Shown: positions 7,565-16,433 of the stretch, piece by piece | Layout of the letters: every line of letters starts with the position of its first letter | Numbering within the stretch: position 1 is the first letter of the stretch | Source of the DNA: Castellaniella denitrificans | GTDB taxonomy: Bacteria > Pseudomonadota > Gammaproteobacteria > Burkholderiales > Burkholderiaceae_B | Assembly: GCF_042653765.1 (NCBI RefSeq) | Contig: NZ_JBHSEZ010000001.1 | Coordinates: 744,001-808,000, forward strand | Reading direction: 5' to 3' | Length of the DNA stretch: 64,000 nucleotides | Notes under the pieces: generated by a model | What the model saw: only the letters and a program-made list of their open reading frames with translations | Told to the model about the DNA's origin: nothing | Databases searched by the model: none | Position numbers and translations under genes: made by a program

Positions 7565-10156
7565 ATGGCCTCTCGCGACCGCACGCACCGCGGCATCCTC
7601 CTGCCAGCCCTGGCGCTGTGCCTGGGCATGCTCGCGCCGGCCGCTCGCGCCCTGACCCTGGATGTCGGCATCTACGACCAGAAGCCCGACGTCTACATCG
7701 CCCGGGACGGCCGGCCCGCCGGGATCCTGGGCGAACTGCTGAACGAAATCGCCCGCCGGGAAGGCTGGACGATCCGGACCCAGGCCTGCGCCTGGGAACA
7801 ATGCATGCGGCTGCTGGCCGACGGCAAGATCGACCTGCTGCCCGACGTCTACTACACCCTGGAACGGGCCCAGGCATTCAGCCTGCACCACGTCCCCGCG
7901 CTGCACAGCTGGTCCCAGGTCTATGCCCGGCCGGACCATGTCCTGCGCTCGATCGAGGACCTCCGGGGCCACTCGATCGCGGTCCTGGCGGGCTCGACCC
8001 AGCAGGACTACCTGAAGACCACGTTCTCGGGCCTGCGGATCGACGCCCGCGCCGACGCCGTGCAGAACCTGGAAGTCGGCTTCCAGCGCGTGCAGTCCCA
8101 CATGGACGACGCCGTGGTGGCCGATTTCTACGTCGGCGAACTGCTGGCGCAGGAATACAGGCTCGTCGCCACCCCCATCATCTTCCAGCCCACCCAGGCC
8201 TACTTCGCCTCCCCGAAAGGCCGGCACCCGGAGGTCCTGGCGGCCATCGACCGCCACCTCAGCGCCTGGCAGGCCACGCCGGGCTCGTTCTATTACCGCA
8301 CGCTGGACAGCTGGCGCCTGCCGCGATCCCAGACCCTGCTGGACCGCCACGGCCTCTGGATCGTCGCCGGCCTGAGCGGCCTGCTGACCCTGGCCCTGAT
8401 CGCCACGCTGCTGCTGCGCATCCAGCTCGGCCGGCAACGGCGGCGCCTGCGGCGCACCGAACGCCGCCTGGGCGCGATCATGGACGCCATCGACGCCTCG
8501 GTCGGCATCAAGGATCTGGACTTCCGCTACACCTTCGCCAACCGCAAGCAGGAGGAGTTCCTGGGGCTGGGCGAAGGCAAGCTCATCGGCCTGCGGGACG
8601 ACGAGGCCCTGACGGACGCCGATTCCCTGGACAGCATCCACCGCAGCGACCAGGCCGTCGTGGATTCGCGCGAGCGCAGCGTATCCCAGATGACCATCCG
8701 GCCGCCCCACGGCGAACCCCGCACCTTCCTGACGATCAAGGCGCCCATGCGCGGCCCGGACGGCGCCCTGGAAGCCATCTGCACGGTCGCCACCGACATC
8801 ACCGAACGCCTGCGCGCCGAGGAAACCGCCCACCACCTGGCCGTCTACGATACGCTGACCGGCCTGCCCAACCGGCGCACGGCGCTGGGCCACCTGACCC
8901 AGATGATCGAGGCGGCCCGGCAGGGCCGGTCCATCGGCGCCCTGCTGCTGATCGACCTGGACGGCTTCAAGCGGATCAACGACATGCACGGGCACGGCAC
9001 GGGCGACCAGGTGCTGTGCGGCATCGCGGACCGCCTGCGGACCAGCGTGCGCGACCGGGACCTGGTGTCGCGCGTCAGCGCCGACGAATTCATCGTGCTG
9101 CTCGACGACCTGGGCGGCAACGTCAGCGACGCGGCCCGCAACGCCATGCACGTGGCCGAGAAGATACGGCTCGCCATCTGCAACAGCGCGTTCTCCATCC
9201 AGGACAAGCCCGCCTACGTCACCGCCAGCATCGGCCTGACCCTGATCCACACCGACAGCCAGACCACCGATACCGTGATGCGCGAGGCCGACATGGCCAC
9301 CCACCGCGCGAAGCAGCATAGCGGCAACCAGGTCACCTTCTACGAGCAGAGCCTGCAGTCCGAGGTCGAGCAGCGGCTCTGGCTGGAGCACGACCTGCTG
9401 CAGGCCATCGGCACGCCCAGCCTCACCCTGCACGTGCAGCCGCAGTTCGGCCGCGACGGGCGCGTCACCGGCGGCGAGCTGCTGGCCCGCTGGACCCACC
9501 CCACCCGGGGCGCCGTCTCGCCCGCCCTGTTCATCCCCGTCGCGGAGGAAACCGGCCTGATCAGCCTGCTGGGGTCCTGGTCCCTGCAGTTCGCCTGCGA
9601 CGCCCTGCTGGCCCTGAGGGAAGAAGGCGAAACCTATCCCCTGTCCCTGAACGTCAGCCCCCGGAGGCTGATGGAGCCCCAGTTCACCGAATACGTCCGC
9701 GACACGCTGGCCAGCAAGGGCGTGCCCGGCAACCGGCTGATCTTCGAGATCACCGAAGGCGTGCTGATCCAGGACATGCAGGCCGTGGCCCGGCGCATGC
9801 AGGCGCTGTCCCTGCTGGGCATCCGTTTTTCCATCGACGATTTCGGCACCGGCTATTCCAACCTGGCCTACCTGAAGCGCCTGCCGCTGTACGAACTGAA
9901 GATCGACAAGAGCCTCGTCCAGGACATCCCCAACGACAGCGACAGCGTCGCCATCGCGCAGCTGATCCTGGCCATGGCCGACCAGCTCAACCTGCGCGTG
10001 GTCGCCGAGGGCGTGGAGACCGAGGCGCAATCCCGGTTCCTGGTCGAACACGGCTGCCACGCCCTGCAGGGCTACCTGCTGGCCCGCCCCATGCCGCTCG
10101 AGGCCTGGCTGGACGTGGTGCGCGCGCGGCGGCGGCCCGCCGGCGATCCGGCCTGA
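7565..10156 (+). CDS. Periplasmic-sensor PAS-GGDEF-EAL protein, degenerate GGDEF, probable c-di-GMP phosphodiesterase
   Basis: 863 residues. Order: signal peptide (about 1-28), a periplasmic solute-binding type-3 domain (about 29-265), one membrane segment (about 268-290), PAS (about 305-420), GGDEF (about 435-590) and EAL (about 605-855). The GGDEF signature is degenerate, SADEF near residue 503, with an RDRD inhibitory-site match just upstream, so cyclase activity is unlikely. The EAL domain reads ELL in place of EAL but keeps FEITE, IDDFGTGYSNL, LKIDKS and AEGVET, so hydrolysis of c-di-GMP is likely. The ATG at 7565 is chosen because it gives the signal peptide; upstream codons in frame look non-coding. 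The ligand of the periplasmic domain is unknown. Confidence 0.9.
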   Translation: MASRDRTHRGILLPALALCLGMLAPAARALTLDVGIYDQKPDVYIARDGRPAGILGELLNEIARREGWTIRTQACAWEQCMRLLADGKIDLLPDVYYTLERAQAFSLHHVPALHSWSQVYARPDHVLRSIEDLRGHSIAVLAGSTQQDYLKTTFSGLRIDARADAVQNLEVGFQRVQSHMDDAVVADFYVGELLAQEYRLVATPIIFQPTQAYFASPKGRHPEVLAAIDRHLSAWQATPGSFYYRTLDSWRLPRSQTLLDRHGLWIVAGLSGLLTLALIATLLLRIQLGRQRRRLRRTERRLGAIMDAIDASVGIKDLDFRYTFANRKQEEFLGLGEGKLIGLRDDEALTDADSLDSIHRSDQAVVDSRERSVSQMTIRPPHGEPRTFLTIKAPMRGPDGALEAICTVATDITERLRAEETAHHLAVYDTLTGLPNRRTALGHLTQMIEAARQGRSIGALLLIDLDGFKRINDMHGHGTGDQVLCGIADRLRTSVRDRDLVSRVSADEFIVLLDDLGGNVSDAARNAMHVAEKIRLAICNSAFSIQDKPAYVTASIGLTLIHTDSQTTDTVMREADMATHRAKQHSGNQVTFYEQSLQSEVEQRLWLEHDLLQAIGTPSLTLHVQPQFGRDGRVTGGELLARWTHPTRGAVSPALFIPVAEETGLISLLGSWSLQFACDALLALREEGETYPLSLNVSPRRLMEPQFTEYVRDTLASKGVPGNRLIFEITEGVLIQDMQAVARRMQALSLLGIRFSIDDFGTGYSNLAYLKRLPLYELKIDKSLVQDIPNDSDSVAIAQLILAMADQLNLRVVAEGVETEAQSRFLVEHGCHALQGYLLARPMPLEAWLDVVRARRRPAGDPA

Positions 10157-10184
10157 GGCCCTCTCCGGGGAAGCGGACAAAAGG

Positions 10185-10208
10185 AAAGGGCCGGCATGCC
10201 GGCCCTTT
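10185..10208. terminator. Bidirectional hairpin between convergent genes
   Basis: A perfect 24-base palindrome whose half is AAAGGGCCGGCA, ending in TTT on each strand. It lies between the stop of the GGDEF/EAL gene and the stop of the TRAP large permease, so it can serve both transcripts. Confidence 0.8.
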
Positions 10209-10264
10209 CGACGGGAGGCCGCCCGGCCGGCGCCGCCAGGGCGGGACCGGCCGGGCGAGGCGCC

Positions 10265-11953
10265 CTACTTGAACATATTGTTGTAGTCCTGGTCCGACGT
10301 GCCCGGCGTCTGGCCGTCGGCCCCGGCGCCGTAGCCGCCGAAGTTGCCCATGTCGAGCTTGACGTCCTCGATGTTGACCTGGGGGCGGTCGGCCTTGTAG
10401 TGGGTGACCATGCCCGGATACAGCAGCACCAGGATCACCATGACGATCTGGATCGCGATGAAGGGGATCGAGCCCCAGTAGATCTGGCCGGTGGTGACCT
10501 TGGCGATGGTCTTGCCGGTGACCCGGTCCTGGTAGTCTTCCTTGGGCGCCACCGATCGCAGGTAGAACAGCGCGAAACCGAACGGCGGGTGCATGAAGGA
10601 CGTCTGCATGTTCACGGCCAGCAGGATGCCCAGCCAGATCAGGTCGATGCCCATCTTGTCCGCCACCGGCCCGATCAGCGGCACGATGATGAAGGCCAGC
10701 TCGAAGAAGTCCAGGAAGAAGGCCAGGAAGAAGGTCAGGATGCTGACCACGACCAGGAAGCCCATCTCGCCGCCCGGCAGGCCGGTGAGCAGGTGCTCGA
10801 CCCACAGGTCGCCGTTCACGCCGCGGAAGGTCAGGCTGAACACCGAGGAGCCGATCAGGATGAACACCACGAAGCAGGTCAGCGTCGTGGTGGTGTCCAT
10901 GGCCTGGCGCAGCAGCTTGAAGTTCAGCCGCCGCTTGATCATGGCCATCACCAGCGCGCCGACCGCGCCCATGGCGCCGCCTTCGGTGGGCGTGGCCACG
11001 CCGATGAAGATCGTGCCCAGCACCAGGAAGATCAGCGCCAGCGGCGGGATCATGACGAAGGTCACGCGCTCGGCGATCTGCGACAGCAAGCCCAGGCGCA
11101 GGACCTTGTTGAGCCCGGCCATGACGAAGGCCGCCGCGCCCCAGACCAGGATGCTGGTGACGATCAGCTCGTCCACGTGCGCCCCGTCGTCCAGCATCAG
11201 TTCCACGCCGCCGACGGAAATGCCCACGGCCAGCGCCATCAGCACCAGCAGCGAGGGAATGCCGTGGCCGCCGTTGGGCTCGACGAAGGTGCGCGCCTCG
11301 GGCGGAATGGCCGGCGCCAGCTTGGGCCGGAACAGCGCCATCAGGACGACGTACAGGATGTACAGCCCCGTCAGGGCGAAGCCCGGCAGGAAGGCGCCCT
11401 TGTACATGTCGCCGATGGAACGGCCCAGTTGGTCGGCCAGCACGATCAGCACCAGCGACGGCGGGATGATCTGCGACAGCGTGCCGGAGGCCGCGATCAC
11501 GCCGGCCGCGAGACGGCGGTCATAGCCGTAGCGCAGCATGATGGGCAGCGAGATCAGGCCCATCGAGATCACCGAGGCGGACACCACGCCGGTGGTCGCC
11601 GCCAGCATCGCGCCCACCAGGATGACCGCGATCGCCAGGCCGCCGCGCAGCGGGCCGAACAGCTGGCCGACGGTCTCCAGCAGGTCCTCGGCCATGCCGG
11701 AGCGCTCCAGGATCAGGCCCATGAAGGTGAAGAACGGCACCGCCAGCAGGGACTCGTTGCCCATCACGCCGAACACGCGCTGCGGCAGGGCCTGGAACAG
11801 GGCCGGGGACAGCAGGCCCATGTCGATGCCGATCAGGCCGAACAGGATGCCGTTGGCCGCCAGCGAGAAGGCCACCGGGAAGCCCAGCAGCAGCAGGACC
11901 ACCAGCATGCCGAACATGATCGGCGCCATATAGGCCAGAAACAATGCTTCCAT
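10265..11953 (-). CDS. TRAP transporter large permease (DctM type)
   Basis: Main membrane subunit of a tripartite, ATP-independent periplasmic transporter. The 562 residues have many hydrophobic segments; the first begins at residue 1 without a cleavable signal. At 562 residues it is longer than the basic 425-residue DctM and belongs to the long variant with extra helices and a hydrophilic C-terminal tail. It follows dctQ with 2 bases between and is the last gene of the dctP-dctQ-dctM operon. It converges on the terminator at 10185-10208. Confidence 0.94.
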   Translation of the reverse strand: MEALFLAYMAPIMFGMLVVLLLLGFPVAFSLAANGILFGLIGIDMGLLSPALFQALPQRVFGVMGNESLLAVPFFTFMGLILERSGMAEDLLETVGQLFGPLRGGLAIAVILVGAMLAATTGVVSASVISMGLISLPIMLRYGYDRRLAAGVIAASGTLSQIIPPSLVLIVLADQLGRSIGDMYKGAFLPGFALTGLYILYVVLMALFRPKLAPAIPPEARTFVEPNGGHGIPSLLVLMALAVGISVGGVELMLDDGAHVDELIVTSILVWGAAAFVMAGLNKVLRLGLLSQIAERVTFVMIPPLALIFLVLGTIFIGVATPTEGGAMGAVGALVMAMIKRRLNFKLLRQAMDTTTTLTCFVVFILIGSSVFSLTFRGVNGDLWVEHLLTGLPGGEMGFLVVVSILTFFLAFFLDFFELAFIIVPLIGPVADKMGIDLIWLGILLAVNMQTSFMHPPFGFALFYLRSVAPKEDYQDRVTGKTIAKVTTGQIYWGSIPFIAIQIVMVILVLLYPGMVTHYKADRPQVNIEDVKLDMGNFGGYGAGADGQTPGTSDQDYNNMFK

Positions 11954-11955
11954 GG

Positions 11956-12567
11956 TCAGTGCCCCTCATGCGAGGCGGCCTCGCGCTGTTGCGCCTCGCG
12001 GGCGATTTCTTCGGCGAGCAGTTCCTCGGCGGACTTGCCCGTGTGCACGTCGCGGGGATCGGGGCACTGGCCGCGCAGGCAGCCGATGCACTTGATCAGG
12101 TGCGAGACGCCGGCTGCCACCAGCAGGGCGAAGCCGATGGGGATCAGCAGCTTGGCCGGCCAGCGGATCAGGCCGCCCGCGTTCGAGGACTGTTCATGAT
12201 TGACGTAGGCGTCCATGAAGAACGGCCAGGACAGCCACATGATGAGCCCGCAGGCGGGCAGCAGGAAGAACAGCACGCCGATGATTTCGATCCAGAGCTG
12301 GGTGCGCCGGGGAAAGCGCGAGGCCAGGACGTCGACGCGGACGTGTTCGTTCTTGAGCAGGGTGTAGCCGGACGCCAGCAGGAAGATGGCGCCGAACAGA
12401 TACCACTGCAGTTCGAGCCAGGCGTTGGAACTGACGTTGAACAGCTTGCGTACCGTCGCGTTGGTGGCGCTGACGAGTACCGCGAGCAGGATCAGCCAGG
12501 TCACGGCCCGGCCCACGCGGCGATTGACGGCGTCGATCGCTCGCGACAGGGCGAGAAGTGCATTCAT
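11956..12567 (-). CDS. TRAP transporter small permease (DctQ type)
   Basis: Accessory four-helix membrane subunit of the TRAP system. The 203 residues show hydrophobic stretches near residues 20-37, 48-66, 92-113 and 140-162. The WLELQWYLFG stretch is typical of DctQ. The C-terminal 35 residues are charged and cytoplasmic in character. It sits between the binding protein and the large permease; a GC-rich hairpin separates it from the binding-protein gene and may tune expression ratios. Confidence 0.9.
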   Translation of the reverse strand: MNALLALSRAIDAVNRRVGRAVTWLILLAVLVSATNATVRKLFNVSSNAWLELQWYLFGAIFLLASGYTLLKNEHVRVDVLASRFPRRTQLWIEIIGVLFFLLPACGLIMWLSWPFFMDAYVNHEQSSNAGGLIRWPAKLLIPIGFALLVAAGVSHLIKCIGCLRGQCPDPRDVHTGKSAEELLAEEIAREAQQREAASHEGH

Positions 12568-12609
12568 GGTGAGAGCCGATGAAAAAAGTGTTGCGGCCGG
12601 ACACGCGCA

Positions 12610-12628
12610 AGCCCCCTCGAGGGGGGCT
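12610..12628. terminator. GC hairpin between the TRAP binding-protein and small-permease genes
   Basis: AGCCCCC, TCGA loop, then GGGGGGCT, with outer bases CGCG/GCGC extending the pairing. There is no T-run. It lies within the operon, so partial attenuation or mRNA 3'-end protection of the more abundant binding-protein transcript is more likely than full termination. Confidence 0.45.
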
Positions 12629-12683
12629 GGTGCGCGATCCGGTCATGAGCGGCCTTCAAAAGCAGGCCGGCACGAGGCGTCGA

Positions 12684-13772
12684 TTACTTGGCCGCCGTGG
12701 CCATGTATTGGTCGAAGCTGCCTTCGGCGATCCGGAACCACGGGATTTCATGGTCGCGGAAGCCCATGTAGGCGTCGTGGATCTTCTTGAAGCCGGGATC
12801 CTTGGCGGACAGTTCCGCATAGGTTTCCTGGGCGGCCTTGTAGCAGGCGTCCATGACGGGCTTCGGGAAGGCGCGCAGCTTGGCGCCTTCGGCGATCAGG
12901 CGCTTGAGGGCGTTCGGGTTTTCCGCGTCGTAGGTGGCGATCATGGTGTTGGTCGCCAGGGCGGAGGCCTGGTCGAGCACGGCCTGGTAGTGCTTGGGCA
13001 GGGCTTCGTACTTGTCCTTGTTCACGTACAGGGACACCTGCAGCGTGCCTTCCCACCAGCCGGGGAAGTAGTAGAACGGCGCCACGCGATGGAAGCCGAG
13101 CTTCTCGTCGTCGTAGGGTCCGATCCACTCGGCCGCGTCGATGGTGCCCTTTTCCAGGGACGGATAGATGTCGCCGCCGGCGATCTGCTGCGGCACCACG
13201 CCGAGCTTCATCAGCACCGCGCCGGCGAAGGCCGCCGTGCGGAATTTCAGGCCCTTGAGGTCTTCGACCGTCTTGACTTCCTTGCGGAACCAGCCGCCCA
13301 TCTGGGTGCCGGTGTAGCCGCAGGGGAAGTTGACGATGTTGAACTTGGCGAACAGTTCGCGCAGGAGCTTCATGCCATCGCCGTGGCGCATCCAGGCGTT
13401 GTACTGGCGGGTGTTCAGGCCGAAGGGCACGGCGCCGTCGAAGCACAGGGCCGGGTCCTTGCCGTAGTAGTAGTAAGACGCGGTATGGCCGCATTCGACC
13501 GTGCCGTTCTGCACGCCGTCGAGCACGCCCAGGGCGGGCAGGATCTCGCCGCCGGGGAAGGCGCGGATCTGGAACTTGCCACCGGTCGCCTCGGACACGA
13601 ACTTGGCGATGTTTTCGCCGCCCGAGTAGATGGCGTCGGCGCTGCGTGGGAAGCTGGAGGCCAGGCGCCAGGAGATGGCGGGGGATTCCTGGGCGAAAGC
13701 GGGAGCGGCCAGGGTGGCGCCGCCAGCGGCCGCGCCGAGGGCAGCCTTCTTGAGGAAGGAACGACGTTGCAT
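12684..13772 (-). CDS. TRAP periplasmic binding protein (DctP/TakP-like), Tat signal
   Basis: Captures the substrate in the periplasm and delivers it to the DctQ/DctM permease. The 362 residues start with a twin-arginine signal (RRSFLKK, then an Ala/Gly-rich core and APAFAQ cleavage region near residue 27). The body carries GGDIYPSLEKGTIDAAEW, IGPYDDEKLGF and PGWWEGT, which I associate with the TakP-like group binding 2-oxo or hydroxy acids. The exact substrate is inference. First gene of the operon. Confidence 0.92.
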   Translation of the reverse strand: MQRRSFLKKAALGAAAGGATLAAPAFAQESPAISWRLASSFPRSADAIYSGGENIAKFVSEATGGKFQIRAFPGGEILPALGVLDGVQNGTVECGHTASYYYYGKDPALCFDGAVPFGLNTRQYNAWMRHGDGMKLLRELFAKFNIVNFPCGYTGTQMGGWFRKEVKTVEDLKGLKFRTAAFAGAVLMKLGVVPQQIAGGDIYPSLEKGTIDAAEWIGPYDDEKLGFHRVAPFYYFPGWWEGTLQVSLYVNKDKYEALPKHYQAVLDQASALATNTMIATYDAENPNALKRLIAEGAKLRAFPKPVMDACYKAAQETYAELSAKDPGFKKIHDAYMGFRDHEIPWFRIAEGSFDQYMATAAK

Positions 13773-13814
13773 GAGAGAGAGCCCCTAAGTTGGTTGGTAA
13801 ACCGGTCAAATGTG

Positions 13815-13853
13815 CCGTTTTGTAAACGGTCGAGAGCGCGTGCATGATGCACG
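13815..13853. promoter_or_regulatory. Two palindromes upstream of the TRAP operon
   Basis: CCGTTT-TGT-AAACGG at 13815-13829 and CGTGCAT-G-ATGCACG at 13839-13853 are perfect inverted repeats 43-82 bases upstream of the binding-protein ATG. A TAAACCGGTC/TAAACGGTC direct repeat overlaps the first. They look like operators, and no regulator gene is adjacent, so the cognate protein is unknown. Confidence 0.45.
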
Positions 13854-13986
13854 AAACTTGAAGCTTCCCGCAATCAGTAATAACGCCTAGTGTTTTTCCC
13901 GATTGAATCTGCCAATTTCCATGACGGCAATAGGGAAACCCACCTACCCGGCCGCCCCCGGGCATTTCCCCCACCCGTATGCGACA

Positions 13987-15207
13987 ATGCCGATTTGGTC
14001 ATCCCGACCCCCCGGCGTGCCACCCTCTTCCGATTCCTTCAGCCTGGTCCGGATCGCCCTGCCGGCGTTCGGCCCTTCCCTGCTCTTCGGCCTGGGCGAA
14101 GGCGCCATCTACCCTGTCCTCGCCCTGAGCGCCCGCGATCTGGGCGCCAGTTCCGCGCAGGCCGGCCTGATCGTGGCCCTGATCGGCATCGGCTCGATGA
14201 TGGCCAACCTGCCAGCCGCTGCGCTGGCCAACCGCTATGGCGAACGCCGGGCCATGATCGGCGCGGCCGTCGTCAGCCTGGCCGCCCTGGTCCTGTGCCT
14301 GATCGCCCGCGCCCCCTGGGTCTTCGGCCTGGGCGTCCTGATGATCGGCCTGGCCAGCTCCGTCTTCCTGCTGGCGCGCCAGACCTACCTGATCGAGGCC
14401 GTGCCGCCCTCCATGCGCGCGCGCGCCATGTCCACCCTGGGCGGCACCATGCGGGTGGGCCTGTTCGCGGGCCCCTTCATGGCCGCCGGCTTCATCCACC
14501 TGATGGGGCTGCCGGGGGCCTACTGGGCCGCCATCCTGGCCTTCCTGGGCACGGGCATCCTGGCCTTCACCATCCCGGACCTCGAACCCCGCGACCGCGC
14601 CGCGAACCGCGACGCCCCGCCCCTGTCCCTGGTTAGCCTGGCGCGCACGCACGCCGGCGTCTTCCTGACGCTGGGGGTGGCCACCGGGCTGGTCTCGGCG
14701 ATCCGGTCCTGCCGCCAGATCGTCATCCCGCTCTGGGCCGACCAGATCGGCCTGGACGCCACGGCGACCGCCCTGATCTACGGGGTCATGGGCGGCGTGG
14801 ACATGCTGCTGTTCTATCCGGCCGGCCGGATCATGGACCTGCGCGGCCGCCACTGGGTCGCCCTGCCCTGCATGCTGATCATGGGCGCCAGCCTGGTCGC
14901 CATCCCCTGGACCACGGGATTCGCCGGCCTGCTGGCGGTCAGCATGGTGCTGGGCGTGGGCAACGGCATCGGCTCGGGCATCATCATGACCATCGGCGCC
15001 GACGCCTCGCCCGCCGCCGACCGCACCCGGTTCCTGGGCATCTGGCGGCTGATCACCGACCTCGGCGGCGGCGGCGGGCCTCTGCTGATGTCCGGCATCA
15101 CCGCCGTCCTGTCGCTCGCCGGCGGCATCACCACCGTCGGCGCCCTGGGCTTCGTCGCCGCCTGGATGTTCTGGCGCTGGCTGCCCCGCAAAACCGCCCT
15201 CCCCTGA
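13987..15207 (+). CDS. MFS transporter
   Basis: About 406 residues with roughly twelve hydrophobic segments and the loop signature ANRYGERRAMIG after the second helix, typical of the major facilitator superfamily. The ATG at 13987 is preferred over one at 13903: the extra 28 residues are not helix-like and begin inside a probable promoter region. It is followed 2 bases later by a second, unrelated-looking MFS gene, so the two probably form an operon. The substrate cannot be told from sequence. Confidence 0.85.
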   Translation: MPIWSSRPPGVPPSSDSFSLVRIALPAFGPSLLFGLGEGAIYPVLALSARDLGASSAQAGLIVALIGIGSMMANLPAAALANRYGERRAMIGAAVVSLAALVLCLIARAPWVFGLGVLMIGLASSVFLLARQTYLIEAVPPSMRARAMSTLGGTMRVGLFAGPFMAAGFIHLMGLPGAYWAAILAFLGTGILAFTIPDLEPRDRAANRDAPPLSLVSLARTHAGVFLTLGVATGLVSAIRSCRQIVIPLWADQIGLDATATALIYGVMGGVDMLLFYPAGRIMDLRGRHWVALPCMLIMGASLVAIPWTTGFAGLLAVSMVLGVGNGIGSGIIMTIGADASPAADRTRFLGIWRLITDLGGGGGPLLMSGITAVLSLAGGITTVGALGFVAAWMFWRWLPRKTALP

Positions 15208-15209
15208 CC

Positions 15210-16433
15210 ATGCCGCACACAGCCCCCGAACCCCGCGCCGCCGACACCCATGCCGCCGTACGCGCCGCCCTGTTCCTGGTGCTGGTCGGCATGTGCGCCG
15301 CGCTGCACATCTGGAAAGTCCCCCCGGCCCTGCCCCAGCTGCAGGCCGAATTCCGGCTCAGCCTGGTCGAATCGGGCTTCCTGCTGTCGGCCGTGCAGCT
15401 CGGCGGACTGATCCTGGGCCTGCCGATCGCCCTGGTGGCGGAACGCATCGGCCTGCGCCGCTGCATCCTGGCCGGCCTGGCCATCCTGGCGGCCGCCTCG
15501 ACGCTGGGCGCCTGGCTGGACTCCAGCCTGCTGGTGCTGCTGTTCCGCGCGGCGGAAGGCTGCGGCGTCCTGATGGTGGCCATGCCGATCCCGGCGCTGA
15601 TCCGCCGCCTAGTGCCGCCGGACCGGCTGAGCCGCATCATGGGCCTGTGGGGCAGCTACATGCCGCTGGGCACCGTGATCATCCTGCTGGCGGGGTCCTG
15701 GATCCTCAGCCTGGGCAGCTGGCAGCTGCTGTGGTCGCTGCTGGCGGCGCTGACCCTGTGCTGCCTGCTGCTCACCCTGCGCCTCGTGCCGCCGGATCCC
15801 GTCGCCGCCGGCGGCCCGCCCCGGGACTCCCTGGCGCGGATGGCGCGCATGACCCTGGGGTCGGCGAGCGTCTGGCTGGTCGCCCTGATCTTCGGCCTGT
15901 ACGCGGGCCAATGGATGGCGGTGATCGGGTTCCTGCCGACGATCTACGCCGCCCAGGGCATCGGCGGCACCACGGCGGGCCTGCTGACGGCCATCGTGGC
16001 GGGCGCCAACGCGATCGGCAATCTGTCCGCCGGCCGCCTGCTGCACCACGGCGTGGCCGGCTGGCAACTGCTGGTCACGGGGCTGGCGACCATGATCCTG
16101 TGCGCCTGGGCCGCATTCGGCGCCGGCCTGCCGGCCACGGGCCAGTTCGTGGCCGTGCTGATGTTTTCCATGGTGGGCGGCCTGGTGCCGACCACCCTGT
16201 TCGTGCTGGGGCTGACCCTGGCGCCCTCCCCGCAGACCGCCTCCACGACCATCGGCTGGATGCAGCAATGCTCGTCCCTGGGCCAGTTCGTCGGACCGCC
16301 CTTCGTGGCCTGGGTGGTCAACCGGGCCGGCGGCGACTGGCAATGGACCTGGACCGCCACCGCCGCCTTCGCGGCGACAGGCATCGTCCTGGCGGTGCTG
16401 ATCGGCCTGCGGGCGCGGCCCGCTACACGATAG
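15210..16433 (+). CDS. MFS transporter, CynX/NimT-like
   Basis: 407 residues and about twelve membrane helices; the second permease of a two-gene unit. The N-terminal AALHIWKVPPALPQLQ and LSAVQLGGLILGLP recall the cyanate/nitroimidazole (CynX-like) MFS branch, which is weak evidence for substrate. Its last 11 bases overlap the 3' end of the convergent HD-GYP gene. No regulator is adjacent. Confidence 0.85.
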   Translation: MPHTAPEPRAADTHAAVRAALFLVLVGMCAALHIWKVPPALPQLQAEFRLSLVESGFLLSAVQLGGLILGLPIALVAERIGLRRCILAGLAILAAASTLGAWLDSSLLVLLFRAAEGCGVLMVAMPIPALIRRLVPPDRLSRIMGLWGSYMPLGTVIILLAGSWILSLGSWQLLWSLLAALTLCCLLLTLRLVPPDPVAAGGPPRDSLARMARMTLGSASVWLVALIFGLYAGQWMAVIGFLPTIYAAQGIGGTTAGLLTAIVAGANAIGNLSAGRLLHHGVAGWQLLVTGLATMILCAWAAFGAGLPATGQFVAVLMFSMVGGLVPTTLFVLGLTLAPSPQTASTTIGWMQQCSSLGQFVGPPFVAWVVNRAGGDWQWTWTATAAFAATGIVLAVLIGLRARPATR

